DNA from: Burkholderia pyrrocinia
GTDB lineage: Bacteria; Pseudomonadota; Gammaproteobacteria; Burkholderiales; Burkholderiaceae
Assembly (NCBI RefSeq): GCF_018417535.1
Contig: NZ_CP070977.1
Span: forward strand, 3,038,001 to 3,102,000
Direction: 5' to 3'
Length of the DNA stretch: 64,000 bases
Shown here: positions 23,087 to 31,747 of the stretch, piece after piece
How the letters are laid out: each line of letters opens with the position of its first letter
Numbering within the stretch: position 1 is the stretch's first letter
Position numbers and translations under genes: made by a program
The notes under the pieces: model-generated
The model's input: the letters and a program-made list of their open reading frames with translations, nothing else
Database searches by the model: none
Told to the model about the DNA's origin: nothing

Positions 23087-23967
23087 TTTTCCTTGCCGAA
23101 GAGGCCCGCCGGGCGGAACAGCAGCACGATCGCCATGATCACGAACACGACGGTGGCAGACGCTTCGGGATAGAACACGCGCGTGAAGCCCTCGATCACG
23201 CCGAGCAGCAGGCCCGTGACGATCGAGCCGAGGATCGACCCCATCCCGCCGATCACGACCACCGCGAACACGGTGATGATCATCGGCTGGCCCATCAGCG
23301 GCGACACCTGGATCACCGGCGCGGCCAGCACGCCCGCGAACGCGGCGAGCGCGACGCCGAAGCCGTAGGTGAGCGTGATCATCATCGGCACGTTCACGCC
23401 GAACGCCTCGACGAGCTTCGGGTTCTCGGTGCCCGCGCGCAGGTAGGCGCCCAGGCGCGTCTTCTCGATCACGAACCACGTCGCGAGGCACACCGCGAGC
23501 GACGCGACGACGACCCACGCGCGGTAGTTCGGCAGGAACATGAAACCGAGGTTGGTCGCGCCGGAAAGCTGCGACGGCACGTCGTACGGCTGGCCGGACG
23601 ATCCGTAGATCGACCGGAACACGCCTTCGACGACCAGCGTGAGGCCGAACGTGAGCAGCAGCCCGTACAGGTGATCGAGCTTGTACAGCCAGCGCAGCAT
23701 CGAGCGCTCGATCGCGATCCCGAACGCGCCGACGAGCAGCGGTGCCAGCACGAGCATTGCCCAGTACGGCAGCCCGAAGTACGACAGGCCCATCCACGCG
23801 AGCATCGCGCCCAGCATGAACAGCGCGCCGTGCGCGAAGTTGATCACGTTGAGCAGCCCGAAGATCACCGCGAGCCCGAGGCTCAGGATCGCGTAGAACG
23901 AGCCGTTGACGAGCCCGAGCAGCAACTGGCTCAGCATCGCCGGCAACGGAATGCCAAAGATTTCCAT
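23083..23967 (-). CDS. livH: ABC transporter permease, LivH-like (second importer)
   Basis: This is a 294-residue membrane permease starting MEIFGIPLPAMLSQLLLGL. LivH motifs are LSLGLAVIFGLLNVINFAHGALFMLGA and VVIGGMGSILGSIVTGLLLG. The length is normal, unlike the longer LivH of the first system. It lies between livK and livM of the second operon. Confidence 0.93.
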   Translation of the reverse strand: MEIFGIPLPAMLSQLLLGLVNGSFYAILSLGLAVIFGLLNVINFAHGALFMLGAMLAWMGLSYFGLPYWAMLVLAPLLVGAFGIAIERSMLRWLYKLDHLYGLLLTFGLTLVVEGVFRSIYGSSGQPYDVPSQLSGATNLGFMFLPNYRAWVVVASLAVCLATWFVIEKTRLGAYLRAGTENPKLVEAFGVNVPMMITLTYGFGVALAAFAGVLAAPVIQVSPLMGQPMIITVFAVVVIGGMGSILGSIVTGLLLGVIEGFTRVFYPEASATVVFVIMAIVLLFRPAGLFGKEK

Positions 23968-24095
23968 CGACTCAACCGTCAGAATGAGTTTCGTTGCGTG
24001 CGCAACCTTTCTGCATTGCGCACGCGGGCGGCGCAACGGGCACATCGCTGCAGCCGCCACCGAGCGGCGCGCCCGCGCGCGCCGCTACGTCGCGC

Positions 24096-25295
24096 TTACT
24101 TCCACAGCGCGCAGCGCGATTCCTGCTTGGTCGTGAACGCCTGTTCGCCCGGAATCGTCGCGAGCACCTTGTAGTAGTCCCACGGCTCCTTCGATTCCGA
24201 CGGCTTCTTTACTTCCATCAGGTACATGTCGTGGATCATGCTGCCGTCCGTGCGGATGTAGCCCTTCGCGTAGAAGTCGTTGACCTTGATCTTCTTCAGC
24301 TCGGCCATCACCTTGTCGGAGTCGGTCGTGCCGGCAGCCTGGACGGCCTTCAGGTAAGTCGTCACCGACGAGTAGTCGGCCGCCTGCAGGCTCGACGGCA
24401 TCTTCTTCATCTTGCCGAAGTAGCGCTGCGCCCACTGGCGCGATGCCGCGTCGCGGTTCCAGTACCAGCTGTCGGTCAGCACCAGGCCCTGGGTCGTCTC
24501 GAGGCCGAGGCTGTGCACGTCGTCGATGAACATCAGCAGCGCGGCAAGCTTCATCGATTTCGTGATGCCGAACTCCTTCGCGGCCTTGATCGCGTTGATC
24601 GTGTCGCCGCCGGCGTTTGCGAGACCGAGGATCTGCGCCTTCGACGCTTGCGCCTGCAGCAGGAACGACGAGAAATCCGACGCGGACAGCGGGTGACGCA
24701 CCGTGCCGAGCACCTGGCCGCCGTTCGCCTTCACGACATCCGACGTGTTCTTCTCGAGCGCCTTGCCGAACGCGTAGTCGGCGGTCAGGAAGAACCACGA
24801 CTTGCCGCCCTGCTTCACGACCGCCGAACCGGTGCCCTTCGCGAGCGCCATCGTGTCGTATGCGTAGTGGACCGTGTACGGCGTGCACTGCTCGTTGGTC
24901 AGCGTGTCGGCGCCCGCGCCGATGTTGATGTAGACCTTCTTCTTCTCGGCCGCGACGCTGTTCATCGACAGCGCGGTGGCCGAGTTCGTGCCGCCGACCA
25001 GCAGGTCGAGCCCGCCGCGGTCCATCCATTCGCGCGCCTTCGACGCGGCGATGTCGGCCTTGTTCTGGTGATCGGCATAGACGACCTCGATCGGCTTGCC
25101 GAGCACCTTGCCGCCGAAGTCGGCGACCGCCATGCGGATCGCCTCGAGGCCGCCCTGCCCGTCGATGTCCGCGTAAAGCCCCGACATGTCGGTGATGAAG
25201 CCGATCTTCACGGTATCCGCGGCCTGCGCGGCGCCGGCAGTGAACGCGGCGGTCGCGAGCGCGAGACAGGCGTGTGCGAGGGTCTTCATTTTCAT
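24096..25295 (-). CDS. livK: Periplasmic amino-acid binding protein, LivK-like (second importer)
   Basis: This 399-residue type I binding protein has a clear signal peptide ending GAAQA before ADTVKIGFITDMSGLYADIDG. AGGAGA lies at a good distance before the ATG. The gene sits third in the order livG-livF-livK-livH-livM. The protein differs strongly from the first LivK, so the two importers probably take different ligands. Confidence 0.93.
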   Translation of the reverse strand: MKMKTLAHACLALATAAFTAGAAQAADTVKIGFITDMSGLYADIDGQGGLEAIRMAVADFGGKVLGKPIEVVYADHQNKADIAASKAREWMDRGGLDLLVGGTNSATALSMNSVAAEKKKVYINIGAGADTLTNEQCTPYTVHYAYDTMALAKGTGSAVVKQGGKSWFFLTADYAFGKALEKNTSDVVKANGGQVLGTVRHPLSASDFSSFLLQAQASKAQILGLANAGGDTINAIKAAKEFGITKSMKLAALLMFIDDVHSLGLETTQGLVLTDSWYWNRDAASRQWAQRYFGKMKKMPSSLQAADYSSVTTYLKAVQAAGTTDSDKVMAELKKIKVNDFYAKGYIRTDGSMIHDMYLMEVKKPSESKEPWDYYKVLATIPGEQAFTTKQESRCALWK

Positions 25296-25372
25296 TGACG
25301 TCTCCTGTTGTTCTGATGCGTTGTGGTTGTTCGAGGGCCGCCACGGCTAGCGGCAAGGGAAACGGGGCGGCG

Positions 25373-26128
25373 TCACACCCCGAGCAGGTCGTGCAGGGTC
25401 GGCATCTTGCTTTCCAGTTCGGCCGCACCGAAATGCTCGACGATGCGGCCGTGCTCCATCACGTAGAAGCGGTCGGCAAGCGGCGCGGCGAAGCGGAAAT
25501 TCTGTTCGACCATCACGATCGTGTAGCCGCGCGCCTTCAGCGCGACGATCATCCGTGCGAGCGTCTGCACGATCACCGGCGCGAGGCCTTCGGAAATCTC
25601 GTCGAGCAGCAGCAGGTTCGCGCCGGTGCGCAGGATCCGCGCGACCGCGAGCATCTGCTGCTCGCCGCCGGACAGCCGCGTGCCCTGGCTCTGCCGGCGC
25701 GACGCGAGGTTCGGGAACATCGCGTAGATCTCGTCGAGCGACATCGCGTGCTCGCGCGGCCCGATCGGCGGCGGCAGCATCAGGTTCTCCTCGCACGACA
25801 GGCTGGAGAAGATCCCGCGCTCCTCCGGGCAGTAACCCACGCCGAAATGCGCGATGCGGTGCGTCGCGAGGCCGATCGTCTCGTTGCCCGCGACCTTGAT
25901 CGACCCGTTGCGGCGGCCCGTGAGGCCCATGATCGCGCGCAGCGTCGTCGTACGGCCCGCGCCGTTGCGGCCGAGCAGCGTGACGACCTCGCCGCGATGC
26001 ACCGTCAGGTCGACACCGTGCAATATGTGGGATTCCCCGTACCAGGCCTCCAGGCCCGTGATCTCCAGCGCGGGCGTAGCACTCTCGACGCCGCTCAATT
26101 CGCGTTCCTCCCGTTCGCTGTGCTTCAT
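25373..26128 (-). CDS. livF: ABC transporter ATPase, LivF-like, with Walker A lysine replaced by arginine
   Basis: This 251-residue ATPase of the second importer has signature LSGGEQQML and Walker B LLLLDEISEGL. Its P-loop reads GRNGAGRTTT: residue 59, the ATP-phosphate-binding lysine of nearly all ABC ATPases, is Arg (codon CGT on the minus strand). The N-terminus is about 20 residues longer than usual, and the ATG overlaps the livG stop. The partner LivG has a normal P-loop, so the pair could function asymmetrically. Confidence 0.9.
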   Translation of the reverse strand: MKHSEREERELSGVESATPALEITGLEAWYGESHILHGVDLTVHRGEVVTLLGRNGAGRTTTLRAIMGLTGRRNGSIKVAGNETIGLATHRIAHFGVGYCPEERGIFSSLSCEENLMLPPPIGPREHAMSLDEIYAMFPNLASRRQSQGTRLSGGEQQMLAVARILRTGANLLLLDEISEGLAPVIVQTLARMIVALKARGYTIVMVEQNFRFAAPLADRFYVMEHGRIVEHFGAAELESKMPTLHDLLGV

Positions 26129-26904
26129 GCGTGCGCCCCTGCGAGCGCCGCATCGGCACTGCCCATATAGGCTTCGATGACGAGCGGATTCTTCGACACT
26201 TCCGCATACGAGCCTTCGGCCAGCACCTCGCCGCGTTGCAGGACGGTGATCGTGTCGGAGATGCCCGCGATCACGTTCATGTTGTGCTCGACCATCAGGA
26301 TCGTGCGGCCGCTCGCGACCTTCTTGATCAGCGCGGTCACGCGGTCGACGTCCTCGTGGCCCATCCCCTGCGTGGGCTCGTCGAGCAGCATCAGTTCGGG
26401 CTCCATCGCCAGCGTCGTCGCGATCTCGAGCGCGCGCTTGCGGCCGTATGCAAGCTCGACGGTCGGCACGTGCGCGAAATCGGTGAGGCCAACCTGCGTC
26501 AGGAGATCCATCGCGCGGTCGTCGAGCCGCTTCAGCGTGCGTTCGCTGCGCCAGAAATGGAATTCGGTGCCGAGCGCGCGCTGCAAGCCGATGCGCACGT
26601 TCTGCAGCGCGGTCAGGTGCGGGAACACGGCCGAGATCTGGAACGAACGGATGATGCCGCGCCGCGCGACCTGCGCGGGCCGCTCGTCGGTGATGTCGAT
26701 CCCGTTGAAGACGATCTGGCCGGCCGTCGGTGTCAGGAACTTGGTGAGGAGGTTGAAGCAGGTGGTCTTGCCCGCGCCGTTCGGCCCGATCAGCGCATGA
26801 ATCGCGCCGCGACGCACACGCAGGTTGACGCCGTTCACGGCGGTGAAACCCCTGAATTCCTTCGTCAGTCCGCGTGTTTCCAGAATCGTGTCGCCGAGAA
26901 TCAT
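26125..26904 (-). CDS. livG: ABC transporter ATPase, LivG-like (second importer)
   Basis: This 259-residue ATPase has Walker A GPNGAGKTT, a degenerate signature around VELAYGRKRALEIATTLA and Walker B LMLLDEPTQGM. It is the first gene of the second liv operon, an unusual order in which the ATPases precede the binding protein. A 7-bp inverted repeat lies about 170 bases upstream. Confidence 0.92.
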   Translation of the reverse strand: MILGDTILETRGLTKEFRGFTAVNGVNLRVRRGAIHALIGPNGAGKTTCFNLLTKFLTPTAGQIVFNGIDITDERPAQVARRGIIRSFQISAVFPHLTALQNVRIGLQRALGTEFHFWRSERTLKRLDDRAMDLLTQVGLTDFAHVPTVELAYGRKRALEIATTLAMEPELMLLDEPTQGMGHEDVDRVTALIKKVASGRTILMVEHNMNVIAGISDTITVLQRGEVLAEGSYAEVSKNPLVIEAYMGSADAALAGAHA

Positions 26905-27071
26905 GTTCCCTTCCGTACGAAGTCAGGCGAAGCACCGGGATGCGTGGTGCAAGCGACCGCGAACAGGTCAGCGGATCAGCCGGCTGCCCCCGGGCGCCGT
27001 GGTACGCCTCGAGGGTGGTCTCCCGCGCCGACGCGTATGCACATTGCGCAACATTGTCGCGCCGTTGGTGC

Positions 27072-27095
27072 AGTGCAATCATCGGGATTTGCACT
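27072..27095. promoter_or_regulatory. Inverted repeat upstream of the second liv operon
   Basis: AGTGCAA and TTGCACT are perfect mirror arms separated by 10 bases, followed on the left by gene-free sequence up to livG (26904). It is a plausible operator; TATAAG just outside it on the minus strand could be a -10 element. The rest of 26905-27355 shows only the terminator of the GMC gene. Confidence 0.4.
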
Positions 27096-27206
27096 TATAG
27101 GGCTGGCCGCCATGCGGCATGACGCCATGCATGGTTTTTCGCCACGCTTTTTTGACACGTGCATCATCGACCGTTGATCGCGCTCAACGTGCGGCACGCA
27201 TGTAAT

Positions 27207-27233
27207 TGAAAAAGCCGCGCGACTGCGCGGCTT
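27207..27233 (-). terminator. Intrinsic terminator behind the GMC oxidoreductase gene
   Basis: Minus strand: AAGCCGCGC pairs with GCGCGGCTT (arms 27212-27220 and 27225-27233) around a 4-base loop. It is followed by TTTTTC. It lies about 120 bases past the stop codon of the dehydrogenase gene. Confidence 0.75.
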
Positions 27234-27355
27234 GCATGAATCTTGCCGTCCGATCCGCCGCAACCGGCACGGCCACAGCAACGGCAGCTTGTTTCGCATA
27301 TCGAATCAGCGGGCGCCAGCATGACGGCCCGCTGTCGTGCGTGTCAGCCGTTCCG

Positions 27356-29041
27356 TCACGCGGCCGTCACCACCGCCTCCGTTCGCACCGGCGTCGCGTC
27401 GCGCGCCGCGCGGCGATCGGCACGGATCATGTCGCTCGCGCGCTCGGCGATCATCAGCGTCGGCGAATTGGTGTTGCCCGATGTAATGAACGGCATCACC
27501 GATGCATCGACGATGCGCAATCCGGCGATGCCGCGCACGCGCAGCCGGCTGTCGACAACCGCGTGCTCGTCATCGGCACGCCCCATCCGGCAGGTGCCGA
27601 CCGGATGGAAGATCGTCGTGCCGACGGCGCCGGCCGCATCGATCAGCTCGGCCTCGGTCCGATACTGCACGCCCGGCAGGATTTCCTCGGGACGATAGCG
27701 CGCAAGCGCCGGCGCGGACGCGATCCGGCGCGTGAGGCGCAGCGCGTTCGCGGCGACATGGCGATCGTGGTCGGTCGACAGATAGTTCGGCGCGATCGCG
27801 GGGGCCATGCCCGGATCGGCGCTCGTGACATGCACGCTGCCGCGCGACGTCGGCCGCAGATGGCAGACCGATGCCGTAAACGCATTGAAGCTGTGCAGCG
27901 GCTCGCCGAAGCGTTCGAGCGACAGCGGCTGCACGTGGTATTCGAGATCGGGGCGCGTGAGCGCGGGATCTTCGGGATCGGATTTCGCGAATGCGCCGAG
28001 TTGCGACGGCGCCATCGACATCGGCCCGCGCTGCAGCAATGCATATTCCGCGCCGATCATCAGCTTGCCCCACCAGTGCGCTGACAGCGTGTTGAGCGTG
28101 CGCACGCCTTCGACGCGAAACGCCATCCGCAATTGCAGGTGGTCCTGCAGGTTTTCGCCGACGCCCGGCAGATCCTGCACGACATCGATGCCGAGCGCCT
28201 GCAGGCGCCGGCCGTCGCCGATACCGGACAGTTCGAGCAGTTGCGGCGAATTCACCGCGCCGGACGTCAGCAGCACTTCCGCACGTGCCCGCGCGACGTA
28301 CTCGGTGCCGCCGCCGCGATACTCGACGCCGACCGCGCGCCGCCCTTCGAAGATCACGCGCTGCGCCTGCGCGCCGGTGATCACGGTCAGGTTCGGGCGC
28401 GCCATCGCGGGCCGCAGGAACGCCTTCGACGTATTCCAGCGCACGCCGCGCTTCTGGTTCACCTCGAAATAGCCGACCCCCGAATTGTCGCCGCGGTTGA
28501 AATCGTCGGTCGCCGGGATGCCCGTCTGCTGCGCGGCCTGCGCGAACGATTCGAGGATCTCCCAGCGCAGCCGCTGCTTCTCGACGCGCCAGTAGCCGCC
28601 CGCGCCGTGCGCGTCGCTCGCGCCCGCATGGTGATCCTCGCTGCGCTTGAAGATCGGCAGCACGCTGTCCCACGACCAGCCGGCGTCGCCGGTTTCCTGC
28701 GCCCAGTTGTCGTAATCCTCGCGCTGGCCGCGCATGTAGATCATCCCGTTGATCGACGAGCAGCCGCCGAGCACGCGGCCGCGCGGATACGACAGCGCAC
28801 GGCCGTTGAGCGCCGCTTCGGGCTGCGTCTTGTACAGCCAGTCGGTGCGCGGGTTGCCGATGCAATACAGATAACCGACCGGGATATGGATCCAGTGATA
28901 GTCGTCCTTGCCGCCCGCTTCGAGCAGCAGTACGCGGATATCGGGATCCTCGGTCAGACGGTTCGCGAGCACGCAGCCCGCGGTGCCCGCGCCGACGATC
29001 ACGTAATCGAATTCGCCTTCGAGCGTGCGTTGTGTATTCAC
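27356..29041 (-). CDS. GMC-family FAD alcohol/choline dehydrogenase
   Basis: This 561-residue FAD enzyme oxidises an alcohol to an aldehyde. It has the dinucleotide motif VIVGAGTAGCVLANRL near residue 15, the GMC signature YPRGRVLGGCSSINGMIYMRG, the second signature TSGAVNSPQLLELSGIG and the catalytic His479 in FHPVGTCRMG. SGNTNSPT near the end provides the second catalytic residue (Asn). It resembles BetA/AlkJ-type dehydrogenases. No betaine aldehyde dehydrogenase is nearby, so a choline role is not indicated. It is divergent from a LysR gene. Confidence 0.9.
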   Translation of the reverse strand: MNTQRTLEGEFDYVIVGAGTAGCVLANRLTEDPDIRVLLLEAGGKDDYHWIHIPVGYLYCIGNPRTDWLYKTQPEAALNGRALSYPRGRVLGGCSSINGMIYMRGQREDYDNWAQETGDAGWSWDSVLPIFKRSEDHHAGASDAHGAGGYWRVEKQRLRWEILESFAQAAQQTGIPATDDFNRGDNSGVGYFEVNQKRGVRWNTSKAFLRPAMARPNLTVITGAQAQRVIFEGRRAVGVEYRGGGTEYVARARAEVLLTSGAVNSPQLLELSGIGDGRRLQALGIDVVQDLPGVGENLQDHLQLRMAFRVEGVRTLNTLSAHWWGKLMIGAEYALLQRGPMSMAPSQLGAFAKSDPEDPALTRPDLEYHVQPLSLERFGEPLHSFNAFTASVCHLRPTSRGSVHVTSADPGMAPAIAPNYLSTDHDRHVAANALRLTRRIASAPALARYRPEEILPGVQYRTEAELIDAAGAVGTTIFHPVGTCRMGRADDEHAVVDSRLRVRGIAGLRIVDASVMPFITSGNTNSPTLMIAERASDMIRADRRAARDATPVRTEAVVTAA

Positions 29042-29057
29042 GGCTTGTCTCCTGTCG

Positions 29058-29225
29058 ATCAGAGTTAGCGCTTCAGCGCTTACTCTGATCCCATGGCGTG
29101 GCTGGATGGAGTTGGCGCTTCAGCGCCTACTCCATCCCCACGGCGGTCGATCAGAGTTAGCGCTTTAGCGCTTACGCTGGTCCCATGGCGTGGTTGGATT
29201 GAGTCAGCGCTTGCGCTGGTCCCAT
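29058..29225. repeat. Cluster of palindromic repeat units upstream of the GMC gene
   Basis: Four to five units of about 45-50 bp lie head to tail. Copies at 29058-29089 and 29105-29136 are nearly perfect palindromes with AGCGCT or GGCGCT inner arms around TC. Copies near 29149-29181 and 29201-29225 are degenerate. Most are followed by TCCCATGGCGTGG or TCCCATGC. The same element occurs once at 2181-2210. The rest of the gap 29042-29447 holds no gene; it must contain the promoters of the GMC and LysR genes. Confidence 0.8.
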
Positions 29226-29447
29226 GCAAAGCTTGTTGTTGTGCGCCGCGCGGCGCGATGCCGCGCGTCATTTCAAGCATAGTGCGTCGCGGGCCGAGCG
29301 AGCCTCCGCCCGCCCCTGCCGTACCCCCGGCCCGATGCCGGCCAAAATCCGCCGGGCGACGCGACCGATGAAGCGTACTCCGGCTGCCGGCCGCCGATCC
29401 AATGAGTTATGCTGAACTGCGTTATAAGCAGCGCTCATATCACGACG

Positions 29448-30347
29448 ATGGATCTCACCCTGCTCCGCGCGTTCGCGACGGTCGCGCGCGAAGGCAACCT
29501 GACGCGCGCCGCCGCGCAACTGCACCTGACGCAACCGGCCGTCAGCCTGCAGATCAAGCATCTGCAGGAAACGCTCGGCGTCGCGCTGTTCACGCGCACG
29601 TCGCGCGGGCTCGCGCTCACGCGCGACGGCCAGACGCTGCTGCCGCATGCGGAACGCGCGCTCGCCGCGGCCGCCGACGTGCAGCGCGCCGCTGCCGCGC
29701 TGCGGCACGAGGTGCGCGGCCGGCTGCGGATCGGCACGATCCTCGATCCGGGCTTCCTGCGGCTCGGCGGCTTCCTGCGCGCGCTGGTCGAGACCCATCC
29801 GCAGATCGAGACTGCGCTGCGGCACGGGATGTCGGGCTGGGTGATCGAACAGGTGCGCGCGCAGGCGCTCGACGTCGGCTACTACATCGGCCGGCCCGGC
29901 GAGGACGATCCGCTCGACGGCGCGCTGTTCCATACCGTCACGCTCACCCGTTTCCAGTACCGCGTGCTCGCGCCGGCCGGCTGGAAGGAGCGTGTGCAGC
30001 GCGCGCACGACTGGCGCGCGCTCGCCGCGCTGCCGTGGATCTGGACGCCGCCGGAGTCCGCGCATCACCGGCTGCTGTCGCGGCGCTTCGCGCAGGCCGG
30101 CGCGCAGCCCGTGAAGGTCGCCGAGGTCGACCAGGAGCAGTCGATGCTCGACCTCGTCAAATCAGGCATCGGGTTGACGCTCGCGCGCGACTCGACCGCG
30201 CTGGCGGAAGCGCACGCACATGCGCTGACGATCGTCGAGCGCGTGACGGTGCCGACCGAACTGACGTTCGTGACGCTTGCCGAGCGGCGCGGCGAACCGG
30301 CGATCGCGGCCGCGCTGCGGCTGATCGAAGCTCAGTGGGCAATATGA
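29448..30347 (+). CDS. LysR-family transcriptional regulator
   Basis: This is a 299-residue regulator. The N-terminal winged helix MDLTLLRAFATVAREGNLTRAAAQLHLTQPAVSLQIKHL is a textbook LysR DNA-binding domain; the remainder is a type 2 periplasmic-binding-like effector domain. The ATG at 29448 is chosen because upstream residues do not fit the family. It is divergent from the GMC dehydrogenase gene and probably controls it. Effector unknown. Confidence 0.92.
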   Translation: MDLTLLRAFATVAREGNLTRAAAQLHLTQPAVSLQIKHLQETLGVALFTRTSRGLALTRDGQTLLPHAERALAAAADVQRAAAALRHEVRGRLRIGTILDPGFLRLGGFLRALVETHPQIETALRHGMSGWVIEQVRAQALDVGYYIGRPGEDDPLDGALFHTVTLTRFQYRVLAPAGWKERVQRAHDWRALAALPWIWTPPESAHHRLLSRRFAQAGAQPVKVAEVDQEQSMLDLVKSGIGLTLARDSTALAEAHAHALTIVERVTVPTELTFVTLAERRGEPAIAAALRLIEAQWAI

Positions 30348-30508
30348 GCGGTGCTGATGAAGGCGCAACCGGCCATGCACCGGACGCCGGCGCCGGGCAC
30401 GCACGCGGCATCTCGCCACGCCCCCCGCCCGCCGTCACGCCACCATCCCTGCCTTTTTGCTAGATTGTGCGTTCGCACACCGCGAGACCCCTCTTGAAGG
30501 AGACCCGC

Positions 30509-31042
30509 ATGGCCCGCAACATCGAGATCAAAGCCCGCGCCCGCGAATTCGACCGGCTGCGCGAACGCGCGGCGACGCTCGCGACCGAAGCGCCGCTGTT
30601 CTACCGCCAGCAGGATTTCTTCTATGACGTGCCGCGCGGCCGGCTGAAGCTGCGCCGCTTCGAGGACGGCACGCCGGCCGAGCTGATCTTCTACCAGCGC
30701 GACGACCGCGACGGCCCGAAGGCGTCGTACTACACGCGCAGCCCCGTGACGAATCCCGACGCGATGCACGCGCTCCTCGCGACCGCACTGACCACGCGCG
30801 GAATCGTGACGAAGGAACGGCACGTGTACCTCGCCGGCCGCACGCGCATCCACCTCGACCGCGTCGACGGCCTCGGCGACTTCATCGAACTGGAAGTCGT
30901 GCTCGGCCCCGACGACGACGAAGCCGGCGGCGAAGCCGAAGCGCACGACGTGTTCACGAAGCTCGGCGTATCGCAGGACGATCTCGTCGCGCTCGCGTAC
31001 GTCGACCTGCTGAACGCGGACACGCAGCACGAAGCGGCCTGA
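30509..31042 (+). CDS. CYTH-domain protein (class IV adenylate cyclase / thiamine-triphosphatase-like)
   Basis: This 177-residue protein begins MARNIEIKARAREFD, the CYTH strand with the metal-binding E-I-K pattern. Later paired strands carry FYDVPRGRLKLRRF, ELIFYQRDDRDGPKASYY and IELEVVLGPDDD, the alternating charged residues that line the triphosphate tunnel. AAGGAGA precedes the ATG by 5 bases; an earlier in-frame start is less likely. CYTH enzymes hydrolyse or cyclise triphosphates; which one applies here cannot be told. Confidence 0.85.
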   Translation: MARNIEIKARAREFDRLRERAATLATEAPLFYRQQDFFYDVPRGRLKLRRFEDGTPAELIFYQRDDRDGPKASYYTRSPVTNPDAMHALLATALTTRGIVTKERHVYLAGRTRIHLDRVDGLGDFIELEVVLGPDDDEAGGEAEAHDVFTKLGVSQDDLVALAYVDLLNADTQHEAA

Positions 31043-31122
31043 TCCGACCCCGCCGGCGGCGGTGCGGCACTCACCGCCTAGGGCCCGTTCCCGCTAATAA
31101 CGGGCTTGCGCCGGCTGCCGCG

Positions 31123-31608
31123 TCACGCGGCGCCGGGCGCCAGGTGCGCGAGCGGCAGCGCGCCGTTGCGCTTGAAGGTCGTCAGCACGATGTTCGAGCG
31201 CACGCTGTCGACGCCCGGCACGCGCATCAGCTTCTTCATCACGAACTGCGACAACGCGTTCAGGTCGGGCGCGACGATCCGCAGCAGGTAGTCGGCGTCG
31301 CCCACCACCGCATGGCATTCGAGCACTTCGGGCAGCACGTCGATCTGCTGCTGGAACTGCTCGATGATCGAATCGCCGTGGTGCTTGAGCTTCAGGCTCG
31401 TGAACGCGGTGACGCCGAGCCCGAGCTTTTCGGGCCGCAGCATCACGCGGTAGCCCTCGATCACGCCTGCCGCCTCGAGCCGCTGCAGCCGCCGGCCGAT
31501 CTGCGACGGCGACAGCGGCACCTCCTCGCCGAGCTGCTGATGCGTCGCGCGACCGAAGCGCTGCAGCACGTCCAGCAGCGCGAGATCGAAGTGATCGAGT
31601 TCCAGCAT
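31123..31608 (-). CDS. Lrp/AsnC-family regulator, divergent from phhA
   Basis: This is a 161-residue regulator with an N-terminal helix-turn-helix (LLDVLQRFGRATHQQLGEEVPLSPSQIGRRL) and a C-terminal RAM ligand-binding domain (EVLECHAVVGDADYLLRIV). The ATG at 31608 has GGAG 8 bases upstream; an ATG five codons earlier is possible. It is divergent from phenylalanine hydroxylase, so it is probably the phenylalanine or tyrosine sensor of that pathway. Unlike Pseudomonas PhhR this is not an NtrC-type activator. Confidence 0.92.
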   Translation of the reverse strand: MLELDHFDLALLDVLQRFGRATHQQLGEEVPLSPSQIGRRLQRLEAAGVIEGYRVMLRPEKLGLGVTAFTSLKLKHHGDSIIEQFQQQIDVLPEVLECHAVVGDADYLLRIVAPDLNALSQFVMKKLMRVPGVDSVRSNIVLTTFKRNGALPLAHLAPGAA

Positions 31609-31634
31609 GAGCATTCTCCGCATTGATTCATGAT

Positions 31635-31657
31635 TTGATGCGCGATTATCGCATCAA
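31635..31657. promoter_or_regulatory. Candidate operator between the Lrp-type regulator and phhA
   Basis: TTGATGCG and CGCATCAA form perfect 8-bp arms around 7 bases (CGATTAT). Further TGATT/AATCA half-sites flank it on both sides. It lies 27 bases before the regulator start and 91 bases before phhA, the position expected for an Lrp-family operator that controls both. Confidence 0.6.
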
Positions 31658-31747
31658 TAAGCAAATCAACGCCAACTTTGCGCCCATTCCGCGCGCAGGC
31701 CGCTCTACACTTGCATGGTTCCCAACCACAGCGTGCAGAGCCTGATC

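Noticed and set aside
29093..29371. Small frames reading through the palindromic repeats (peptides such as [10 protein letters not shown])
   Set aside because: They are translations of the repeat unit itself, which is palindromic and reads similarly on both strands; no evidence of expression.
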